Shown piece after piece: positions 51,813-58,849 of a stretch of 64,000 nt of DNA (position 1 is its first letter; each line of letters opens with the position of its first letter). The position numbers were made by a program, and so were the translations under genes. Origin of the DNA: Rugosimonospora sp040255525 (GTDB lineage Bacteria > Actinomycetota > Actinomycetes > Mycobacteriales > Micromonosporaceae); assembly GCA_040255525.1 (NCBI GenBank), contig JBDZVD010000017.1:1-64000 (forward strand). The letters are read 5' to 3'. The notes beneath the pieces are model-generated. The model was not told where the DNA came from. It searched no databases and was given only the letters and a program-made list of their open reading frames with translations.

Positions 51813-53330
51813 TCAGAGCAGCGGGATGCCGAGCAGGTGGTCGCTGCCGTGGTCGGTCGCGTCGGGCGTGTGCGTGACCTGACCCACCAGGTCGGTCACA
51901 CCGCTCGGCGACAGCGCGCCGGTGGCGTGCAGCGACGCCTGGGTGGAGTCGCCGTCGGTGCTGACGCCGCCGTCACCGGACACCAGACCACCGGCGAGGC
52001 TGTTGCTCGTGCCGCCGTACAGGTCGAGACCGTGGCCGTCCAGCGCGTGGTCGACGGTGCCGGTCACGCCCTGGGTCACGCCGCCGAGCGTGGTGTTCAG
52101 GGCACCCGCCGGGTCGTGGGTCAGGCCGTCGGCGGTACCGCCGAGCGTGCCACCCAGCGCACCGGTGGTGTTGCTCAGCGTCCCGCTCAGCAGGCCGGAA
52201 CTGTCCTGCCCGCCCAGCAGACCGCTCACCGCGCCGGTCGGGTCGTGGGTCAGCGCACCGGTGTCGCCGAGCGTCCCGCTCAGCGCGCCGGTGGTGTTGC
52301 TCAGCGTGCCGCCCAGCAGGCCGGACGAGTCTTCGCCACCCAGAATGCCGGTGACGCCGCCCAGGTTGCCGGTGACGCCGCCGAGGGTGCCGGTCACGCC
52401 GTCCAGGGCGCCGGTGCCACCGAGCATGCCGGTGACGCCGCCCAGGGTGCCGGTGACGCTGTCCAGGGCACCGGCCGGGTCGCCGAGGCTACCGGTGACG
52501 CCGCCGAGGGTGCCGGTCACGCCGTCCAGCGACGTGGTGTCGCCCAGCATGCCGGTGACGCCGCCGAGGGTGCCGGTCACGCCGTCCAGCGACGTGGTGT
52601 CGCCCAGCATCCCGGTCACGCCGTCCAGCGGAGCCACGCCGCCCAGCAGGCCGCTGACCCCACCCAGGGCGCCCGTCGGGTTGCCCAGCAGGTTGGTGAC
52701 CTCGCCGAGAGCCGCGCTCGGGTCACCCAGGGCGCCGGTGACGCCGCCCAGGGCGCCCGTCACGCCGCCCAGGGCGGCGTTCGAGTCGCCCAGCATGCCG
52801 GTGACGGCCCCGATCGTGGCGCTCGGGTCGGCCAGCGCGCCGGTCGCGGCCGAGGTCACACCCGACACGGTCTCCACCGGGTCGACCGCGCCCAGGTGGC
52901 CGAGGTCCGTGCCACCCGAGAAGCTCAGCGTGCCCAGCAGGCCGGAGGAGATGCCGCCGCTCACCGATGTGCCGCCGGCCAGGCCGTCCGCGCCGCCGAT
53001 CAGCGAGCCGGACGCCGTCAGGCTGAACTCGTTCGCCGCCTGGGCGGGCAGCTGCGCGGCGAGCAGCTGGACCTGCTGGACCACGCCCGACGCGTCGGCG
53101 CTCAGCGCGTCGCCGCTCAGGTTGGTCAGGCTGCTCTCCAGCGTCGCTACGCTCTGTGCAGGCGCGAAGTCGACCACCAGCGGAATGGCTTCCTGAACGT
53201 CCTGGACGTTGCAGTCGCTCAGCCCGGCCGCGCTCAGCGCGCCATCGGGGTCGACCTGGAAGGCCATCAGTGCGTCAGGGTTGCTGAGCAGGTTGAGCAC
53301 GAAGTCGTGCAGTGTCTGTGGCGATTCCAT
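51813..53330 (-). CDS. iniB: IniB-type Gly-rich repeat protein
   Basis: 505 residues. The N-terminal 60 residues (TLHDFVLNLLSNPDALMAFQ, then DPDGALSAAGLSD and DVQEAIPLVVD) are the IniB N-terminal domain. Residues about 150-420 consist of Gly/Val/Thr/Leu-rich repeats such as GVTGMLGD and DGVTGTLGGVTG. The last 80 residues are Asp/His/Gly-rich. No classical signal peptide is seen. IniB is the first gene of the cell-wall-stress operon in mycobacteria, of unknown biochemical role. The gap to iniA is 141 bases. Confidence 0.87.
   Translation of the reverse strand: MESPQTLHDFVLNLLSNPDALMAFQVDPDGALSAAGLSDCNVQDVQEAIPLVVDFAPAQSVATLESSLTNLSGDALSADASGVVQQVQLLAAQLPAQAANEFSLTASGSLIGGADGLAGGTSVSGGISSGLLGTLSFSGGTDLGHLGAVDPVETVSGVTSAATGALADPSATIGAVTGMLGDSNAALGGVTGALGGVTGALGDPSAALGEVTNLLGNPTGALGGVSGLLGGVAPLDGVTGMLGDTTSLDGVTGTLGGVTGMLGDTTSLDGVTGTLGGVTGSLGDPAGALDSVTGTLGGVTGMLGGTGALDGVTGTLGGVTGNLGGVTGILGGEDSSGLLGGTLSNTTGALSGTLGDTGALTHDPTGAVSGLLGGQDSSGLLSGTLSNTTGALGGTLGGTADGLTHDPAGALNTTLGGVTQGVTGTVDHALDGHGLDLYGGTSNSLAGGLVSGDGGVSTDGDSTQASLHATGALSPSGVTDLVGQVTHTPDATDHGSDHLLGIPLL
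52501..52620. repeat. Tandem 60-base direct repeat inside iniB
   Basis: The 60 bases at 52501-52560 recur at 52561-52620 with only two differences, both near the end of the unit. Each copy encodes 20 residues of the GVTG/LGD repeat. The near identity points to recent duplication, with further degenerate copies on both sides between about 52350 and 52800. Confidence 0.92.
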
Positions 53331-53462
53331 TCGTCAGACCTCTCCAGATAGCGGAACCGGGTGCAGGCGACCTGGACCGCTGGTCCGGCGCCGGTGACGA
53401 AGCTACGGAGGGTCAACAGCGCGCACATCGGGGATCTCTCCCGTACGGGTGCCGCGCCGATA

Positions 53463-53500
53463 GGGGGTTGAGGGGGTACCAGCCGTTAGGGGGACAGGGG
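53463..53500 (+). promoter_or_regulatory. Four G-tracts (putative G-quadruplex) between iniB and the Hsp70-like gene
   Basis: Runs of five, five, five and four G lie at 53463-53467, 53472-53476, 53489-53493 and 53497-53500, with loops of 4, 12 and 3 bases. They fall in the 196-base divergent region, 26 bases before the Hsp70-like start and 130 before iniB. The arrangement can form an intramolecular quadruplex, or could be repeated binding sites for a regulator such as IniR. Confidence 0.5.
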
Positions 53501-53526
53501 ACTGATCCGTGTGGTGGAATCTCGGG

Positions 53527-54942
53527 ATGCCGTACGTCCTCGGGATCGACCTCGGCGGCTGGCGCACGGCAGCCGCGGTGTCCCGGCCGGTCGGCGGCGC
53601 ATCCGGCGGTGGCTGGAGTGAGGTCGAGGCGGTCCCGCTGGGCACCGGTAGCGGCAGCATCCCCTCGGTGCTTTACGTGCTGCCGGACGGCTCCATCCAC
53701 GCCGGCGAGGCCGGGGCGGCCCTGGCCGGCAAGGGACGGGCGGTGCTCGGGTTCGGGCGCCGGGTCGGCGACGACGTGCCGTTCATCATCGACGGCGAGC
53801 CGTACACCGGCCAGGCGCTCCTGGCCGCGCTCGCGCTCTGGGTGGTCGACCGGGTCGAGGAGCGGGAGGGCGGCCGCGCCGAGCACATCGTGGTCACCCA
53901 CCCCGGCAGTTGGGGACCGTATCGGACAGACCTGCTGCACCGGGCACTCTGGCGGGCCGGGCTCGACAATGTCACGCTGCTGCCCGCGCCGGTGGCCGCC
54001 GCCGAGGAGTACGCAGCCGGTGCGCCGGTCGGCACCGGGGCGGCCCTGGCAGTACAGGATTTCGGTGGCGGCGAATCCGCGGTGGTGCGCCGTACCGACG
54101 TGGGAACGTTCGAGCTGCTGGGCTGCTCGGGCAGCGGCGTGGACAGCGACGCCGACGGGTACCCGGGGGGCATCGAGCCCCTGCTGGACGACGCGCTGCT
54201 CGGGTACGTCGGCGAGCAGCTGAGGGTGGGCTTCGACACGCTGGACCCGACGGATCCCCTGGTACGGGACGGGATCGGCCGGCTGCGCGAGGAGTGCGCC
54301 GCCGCGCGGGAACTGTTGACCACGGCCGCCGAGGCGAGCATCGCCGTGGACCTGCCGTCGCTGGTGACCCAGGTGCCGCTCACCCGCGCCGGGTTCGAGG
54401 AGCTGGTCCGGCCGCTGCTGTTCACCGCGACGGACGCGCTGCGCCGGACGGTCCTGGCGGCCGGGCTCGCGCCGGGGGAGCTGGCCGCCGTGCTGCTTGC
54501 CGGCGAGGCGGCACGCACTCCGCTGGTCGCCACGCTGGTGGCCGCCGTCCTGCCGGTACGGGTGGCCGCCGGCCCCCACCCCGAACTGCGCCTCGCCAAG
54601 GGTGCCGCGCTGGCCGCCCGGTACACGATCGACCGGCCGGTGAGCCTGCCCGCTGCGCGTACCGGCGAAATCGTCGAGTACAGCGACGCCCGCGCCGTCG
54701 AGCCGGTTGCGGGGAGCGACGTGGACTACGTCGACGACCACCGGCCGCGGCCGGATCAGCGTCCCCGGCCGGGGCACCGCCCGCGCCCGAACTACGGTGT
54801 CGCGGCGATGCGCCGGTTCGGCGACTACGACGTGGACGGGGCCGACCCGGGCGACCCGCCGCCCCGCCCGCCGGTCACGATCACGCCCCTGAACCTGCCC
54901 AGGCGGGGCACGCGGTGGCTGCGCCGGGACTCCCAGGAGTGA
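53527..54942 (+). CDS. Hsp70-like ATPase-domain protein
   Basis: 472 residues from ATG 53527. Actin-like ATPase motifs: phosphate-1 YVLGIDLGGWRTAAAV, VVTHPGSWGPYRTDLLHRAL, LLPAPVAAAEEYA, phosphate-2 LAVQDFGGGESAVV and adenosine region VLLAGEAARTPLV. The substrate-binding domain of DnaK is absent. A Pro/Arg-rich C-terminal tail replaces it. Such short Hsp70-like proteins accompany regulators and secreted proteins in actinobacteria. Divergence from iniB and co-direction with iniR suggest a role in envelope stress control (inference). Confidence 0.85.
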   Translation: MPYVLGIDLGGWRTAAAVSRPVGGASGGGWSEVEAVPLGTGSGSIPSVLYVLPDGSIHAGEAGAALAGKGRAVLGFGRRVGDDVPFIIDGEPYTGQALLAALALWVVDRVEEREGGRAEHIVVTHPGSWGPYRTDLLHRALWRAGLDNVTLLPAPVAAAEEYAAGAPVGTGAALAVQDFGGGESAVVRRTDVGTFELLGCSGSGVDSDADGYPGGIEPLLDDALLGYVGEQLRVGFDTLDPTDPLVRDGIGRLREECAAARELLTTAAEASIAVDLPSLVTQVPLTRAGFEELVRPLLFTATDALRRTVLAAGLAPGELAAVLLAGEAARTPLVATLVAAVLPVRVAAGPHPELRLAKGAALAARYTIDRPVSLPAARTGEIVEYSDARAVEPVAGSDVDYVDDHRPRPDQRPRPGHRPRPNYGVAAMRRFGDYDVDGADPGDPPPRPPVTITPLNLPRRGTRWLRRDSQE

Positions 54943-55070
54943 CCGTTGGGGGTATTGCTCCCGGTGCGGACGGTAATGATGCGCCAGATCGGCATTTTTG
55001 TGTAACGCCGGCCGCCCGGGCACCGAAGAACAGATGACCGCGCGCCGCCGACCGCAGGGCGAGGACATCG

Positions 55071-57743
55071 TTGAGTACCCAGACCGCTATCCGACGCAGG
55101 TATGTACTGGACCATCAGACCGCCGAACTCTTTGCCGAGGTAGCCGCCGATCCCTTCGCCGCCATCGTGGTTGGTGTCGAAGCGCCGGGCGGGTACGGCA
55201 AGACGGCGATGCTCGATGAAGTGGTCCAGCGCTACCGGCAGTCCGGCGTCGAGGTGGTCGGCGCCGAGGCGTTGGGTGGCACCGGGGAGGCACTGGGTCC
55301 GGTCGGCGGCGTCGCGGTCGTCATCGACGACGCGCACCAACTGCCGGAGGCGCAGGTCGCCGAGGTGCGCCGGCTGGCCGAGACACCGGGTGCCCGGCTG
55401 TTCGTCGGGTACCGGCCGTGGCCGCGCCCGGCGGCGTTCGCCCGGCTGACCGCCACGCTGCGCCAGCGCAGGCCGACCCTGCTGCTCGCGCCGTTCACCA
55501 CGGAGCAGATCGTCGAGCTGCTCGCGCCGCGGTTCCCGGCCGGGCTGAACGCGGCGAACCGGGCGGCTCTGGCGGAGACTCTGCGCGCGCAGACCGGCGG
55601 CGTGCCCCGGTACGTCGAGCGGCTGGCCGGCGCGGACGACGGAAGCTGGCTTGGGGGCGGCGCGAAGGCCACCGGTACGAAGTCCAGCGGCGCCCAGGCC
55701 GCGCTGGAGCTTCCCGGCCACGTGTTGATGCAGTTCCGGCACGACATGGGTCGCCTGGACCTGGACTGCCAGATCTACCTGCTCGCCGCCGAGGCGGGCA
55801 TCGCACTGCACCTCGATCTGCTCGGTGCGCTGCTGCAGCGCGGGCCGGCCGAGGTCTCCGAGGTGGTCGACGCGGTGCGCGCCACCGGCCTGCTCGGCCA
55901 CGACGGCCTGCTGGTGCCGGTCGCCCGGCGTGCGGTCGCCGCGCTGTTCCCGCTCGACCGCCGGGTCGCGGTCCGGCGCCGGTTGGCGGAGTTGCAGATG
56001 GAGCGCGGCGCCTCGGTACTCGGCCTGGCCCGGTCCCTGCTCGGTACCGGTGTCTCCGGTCCGGGCGTCGCCGCGGTGTTCGAGGCCGCCGCCTCGGAGG
56101 CGCTGCCCGACGAGCCGGCCCTGTCGGCGGCCCTGTTCGCCGCCGGTGCGACGGCCGGCCGGCCGGTCCGCGCACTGGCCGCCCGCTGGGCGCACGCCGC
56201 GGCGCTGGCCGGTGACCTGGGTACGGCGCTGCGCATGGCGGATGAGGTGATCGCCGGGCCGCGCCGGCCCGAGCAGGGCGACTGCGCCCTGGTGGCGGCG
56301 GCGGCCCTCGCGCACCGGGGCCAGCTGGCCCGCAGCGCCGAGCTGTACCGGTGGTCCGGCACCGGTCCGTCGGCGGCGTTCGCGACCGTCGGGCAGGTCG
56401 GCACCGGCCAGCTCGCCGGCATCCCGCGCGACTTCGACGTCGAGGCGCCGGACGCGCCACCGACCCTGTTGTCCGGCGCGGCGGCGTTGATGGCGCGCGG
56501 GGTACGCGAGTCGGTCGCGGGTTCCCCCACCGTCGCGCTGTCCAGCCTCGTCCGCGCCTCCGATCTGCTGGAACCGGCCGGTCCCGGCGTACTTCTGCCG
56601 GACAGCCCGGCGGCGCTGGCCGCGCTGATCGGGCTGCACTCCGCCGACCTGAACACGGCCCGGGCGGTGCTCGACCGGGCGGTGGCCGCCCGCCTCGGAG
56701 GCGCCGTGATGGCCGCCCGGCACCGGCTGCTCCAGGCATGGCTGCTCCTGGTGCGCGGGGAGACCGCCGCGGCGCGGCAGTACCTGCCGGGCAACCGGGA
56801 TGCGCTCCAGCCGCGCGACCGGCTCTTCGCGCTCGCCCTCGATGTCGCGCTCGCCCGGCGGGACAGCGACCTGCCGGCGCTGCGCCAGGCGTGGGCGCTG
56901 GCCAGTGAGGCCGTGCTGCGCCACCCGGTGGACCTGTTCACCCTGCTGCCGCTCGGCGAGTTGGTCGTGGCGGCGGCGCGGCTGGACGACCATGCGCCGA
57001 CCACCGCCGCGCTGGCCGACGCCCGCGCGCTGCTGACCCGGCTGGGCGATCCGCCGCTGTGGACCCTGCCGCTGCACTGGAGCTGTCTGCAGGCGGCCAT
57101 TATCGGCAGCCGGCCGGACCTGGCCGAGGAGCACGCCAAGGCGCTTTCGGCGGGTGCCGGACACAGCCGGTACGCGGCGGCGGTCGCGGACGCGGCGGAC
57201 AGCTGGCTGGCCGTGTTCGCCGGGAAGGTCGACCCGGAGCGGGTCTCGTCCGCGGCACGTGGGCTGCACGACGTCGGGCTGCGCTGGGACGCGTCGCGGC
57301 TGGCCGGGCAGGCTGCCATCCGTACCTCCGATCGCCGGGCGATGGTCGTGCTGCTCGACTGCGCCCGGCTGCTGCAGGGCCGGCCGGCGGGGCAGCGGAG
57401 CGGCGACCGCGAACTGCTGCCGGACACGGCCGAGGGCGCCAGCCTGAGCGACCGCGAGCGGGAGGTCGCCGATCTGGTACTCGCCGGCATGACGTACCGG
57501 CAGATCGGCGACCGGCTGTACATCTCCCCGAAGACGGTCGAGCACCACGTGGCGCGGATGCGCCAGCGGTTGGGCTGCGCCAGCCGGGGGGAGCTGCTCG
57601 CCACGCTGCGCACCCTGCGCCGGCCCGCGCCGGGCGCTCGGGGCGGTACCGGCGACCGGGCGGAAGCACCCGACCGGGAGGGCTTGGCGGCTGTACCGGC
57701 TGTGGCGGGCGCTGGCGTGAACGCGGCGGGTGGCCTGTCCTGA
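55071..57743 (+). CDS. iniR: IniR-type LuxR-family ATPase regulator
   Basis: 890 residues from TTG 55071, with GAGG seven bases upstream. Signal-transduction ATPase: Walker A GVEAPGGYGKTAM (35-47), Walker B VAVVIDDAHQ (81-90). A long helical-repeat region follows, and a C-terminal LuxR helix-turn-helix (LSDREREVADLVLAGMTYRQ, then DRLYISPKTVEHHVARM). The overall plan equals that of IniR, the isoniazid-responsive regulator of iniBAC, and its place next to iniBAC supports this. In mycobacteria IniR senses a cell-wall sugar signal, to my recollection. The gap to the Hsp70-like gene is 128 bases. Confidence 0.85.
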   Translation: MSTQTAIRRRYVLDHQTAELFAEVAADPFAAIVVGVEAPGGYGKTAMLDEVVQRYRQSGVEVVGAEALGGTGEALGPVGGVAVVIDDAHQLPEAQVAEVRRLAETPGARLFVGYRPWPRPAAFARLTATLRQRRPTLLLAPFTTEQIVELLAPRFPAGLNAANRAALAETLRAQTGGVPRYVERLAGADDGSWLGGGAKATGTKSSGAQAALELPGHVLMQFRHDMGRLDLDCQIYLLAAEAGIALHLDLLGALLQRGPAEVSEVVDAVRATGLLGHDGLLVPVARRAVAALFPLDRRVAVRRRLAELQMERGASVLGLARSLLGTGVSGPGVAAVFEAAASEALPDEPALSAALFAAGATAGRPVRALAARWAHAAALAGDLGTALRMADEVIAGPRRPEQGDCALVAAAALAHRGQLARSAELYRWSGTGPSAAFATVGQVGTGQLAGIPRDFDVEAPDAPPTLLSGAAALMARGVRESVAGSPTVALSSLVRASDLLEPAGPGVLLPDSPAALAALIGLHSADLNTARAVLDRAVAARLGGAVMAARHRLLQAWLLLVRGETAAARQYLPGNRDALQPRDRLFALALDVALARRDSDLPALRQAWALASEAVLRHPVDLFTLLPLGELVVAAARLDDHAPTTAALADARALLTRLGDPPLWTLPLHWSCLQAAIIGSRPDLAEEHAKALSAGAGHSRYAAAVADAADSWLAVFAGKVDPERVSSAARGLHDVGLRWDASRLAGQAAIRTSDRRAMVVLLDCARLLQGRPAGQRSGDRELLPDTAEGASLSDREREVADLVLAGMTYRQIGDRLYISPKTVEHHVARMRQRLGCASRGELLATLRTLRRPAPGARGGTGDRAEAPDREGLAAVPAVAGAGVNAAGGLS

Positions 57744-57807
57744 TCCGGGCGTTAAGGCCGGTGTGAAGCGACGGCTCTGTTACGAAACCGTGACGCTTGC
57801 GGCGATG

Positions 57808-57835
57808 GGTCACCTGTGGTGACCGTCACAGTGAC
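57808..57835. promoter_or_regulatory. Two adjacent inverted repeats downstream of iniR
   Basis: GGTCACCTGTGGTGACC (57808-57824, arms 7 bases) is followed directly by GTCACAGTGAC (57825-57835, arms 5 bases). The two share GTCAC/GTGAC half-sites, which suggests a repeated operator for a dimeric regulator rather than a terminator. They lie 65-92 bases after iniR and about 280 before the DUF6230 start. Confidence 0.5.
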
Positions 57836-57929
57836 ACGTGGCTCGTCAAAGCCGCCGAAATCCGGCGGTATCTCGCGGCCATTCGCGCGTCGAGATCACT
57901 GACGGTGATTCCGCTCGCGGATCGGCTGT

Positions 57930-57941
57930 TACTCATCAGTA
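57930..57941. promoter_or_regulatory. Palindrome TACTCATCAGTA upstream of the DUF6230 operon
   Basis: An inverted repeat with TACT/AGTA arms in TTACTCATCAGTAGC, about 173 bases before GTG 58114. TACT-N4-AGTA dyads are typical of TetR-family sites at lipid or steroid genes in actinobacteria. No TetR gene is in this window, so the binder is unknown. The 57744-58113 gap otherwise shows no gene. Confidence 0.4.
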
Positions 57942-58113
57942 GCTACCGGCCTTGAAACCCCGCTGCTTCGGCGGGAACATCACCGAACGCACTCGTCGAA
58001 GCCGTCGACGGCACGCGTACCCCCGAATCTCTCACCCATCGCATCTTGTCGTCCGACGTAGCGCCGGAAAGGCCACCGGACCGTCGCACGACGCTGCCCA
58101 CGAGGAGGACCCC

Positions 58114-58776
58114 GTGAAGGATGCGCAAGGCAATCTGATGTACGGCCACATCAGATGGCGGCGGTTCGCCGCCGTGTTGGTGCCCGCGGTGGCGGCTGCG
58201 AGCCTGCTCGTCGTCGGAATCGCCAACGGCGCGATTCCCGCGTCGTTCGCCGTGTCCGGCTCCACCTTCAAGGTCAAGGCCGATTCGCTGGACGGCACGG
58301 GCTTCGTGCAGTACGGCGGCTTTGCCCAGGAGAAGGGCGGGAAAATGATTCCCGGCACCAATCTCCCCGACCCGAGCGACCCGAAGAACCACCCGGTCGC
58401 GGTCTCGGGTATCGCCTCCGCGACCCTGGTCAACCTGTGCCAGTCGGTCGTGCAGAGGGTGCTCAACACCGATGTCAGCCTCGTCATCCACGCCGGGAAG
58501 GACAAAAACAACCCGGTGCACGCCAGCGATCTGATGATCGATCTGACGCAACTCGACGGCGACGCGACCTTCGGCAACATCACTATCGGCCAGGACGCGT
58601 CGACCCTGGACAAGGGCCCGAGCGGTGCCCAGGGCCTGCCGGGCTTCTTCGGCCAGCAGGCGGACAGTGTCAAGATCACGAATCTGACCCAGGTCGCGTG
58701 GTCCACCAGCGCCGGCACGTTCGAGCTCAACGGGCTGGACCTGCAGGTGAGCCTCGGCAAGAACGAGTGCTTCTGA
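58114..58776 (+). CDS. DUF6230 family membrane-anchored protein
   Basis: 220 residues from GTG 58114, preceded by GAGGAGG; the longer frame from 57952 is rejected. A single N-terminal hydrophobic helix (FAAVLVPAVAAASLLVVGIA) acts as signal-anchor. The extracytoplasmic domain reads FAVSGSTFKVKADSLDGTGF, VAVSGIASATLVNLCQSV and WSTSAGTFELNGLDLQVSLG, ending in a Cys (NECF) that may pair with the Cys in LCQSV. DUF6230 occurs with DUF6114 as a pair across Actinobacteria, as here. The function is unknown and an envelope role is likely. Confidence 0.88.
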   Translation: MKDAQGNLMYGHIRWRRFAAVLVPAVAAASLLVVGIANGAIPASFAVSGSTFKVKADSLDGTGFVQYGGFAQEKGGKMIPGTNLPDPSDPKNHPVAVSGIASATLVNLCQSVVQRVLNTDVSLVIHAGKDKNNPVHASDLMIDLTQLDGDATFGNITIGQDASTLDKGPSGAQGLPGFFGQQADSVKITNLTQVAWSTSAGTFELNGLDLQVSLGKNECF

Positions 58777-58787
58777 CCGGCGGTGCG

Positions 58788-58816
58788 AGGCCCGCGGAGT
58801 TCCTTTCCGCGGGCCT
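58788..58816 (+). terminator. Perfect 11-bp hairpin between DUF6230 and DUF6114
   Basis: AGGCCCGCGGA (58788-58798), loop GTTCCTT, TCCGCGGGCCT (58806-58816), then TATC. The stem starts 12 bases after the DUF6230 stop and ends before the DUF6114 ribosome binding site. It probably acts as an intercistronic attenuator that lowers DUF6114 expression, or protects the upstream mRNA end. Confidence 0.75.
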
Positions 58817-58849
58817 TATCCGTGTCGTCAGGGAAGGCGGGAGGAGCAC

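Noticed and set aside
51922..53196. iniB repeats considered as a CRISPR array
   Set aside because: The repeats are contiguous coding repeats of varying length without unique spacers, and no cas gene is present.
54825..57548. Minus-strand open frame of 907 codons
   Set aside because: It is antisense to iniR, which has clear Walker and LuxR motifs. The minus translation is low-complexity Arg/Gln/Gly.
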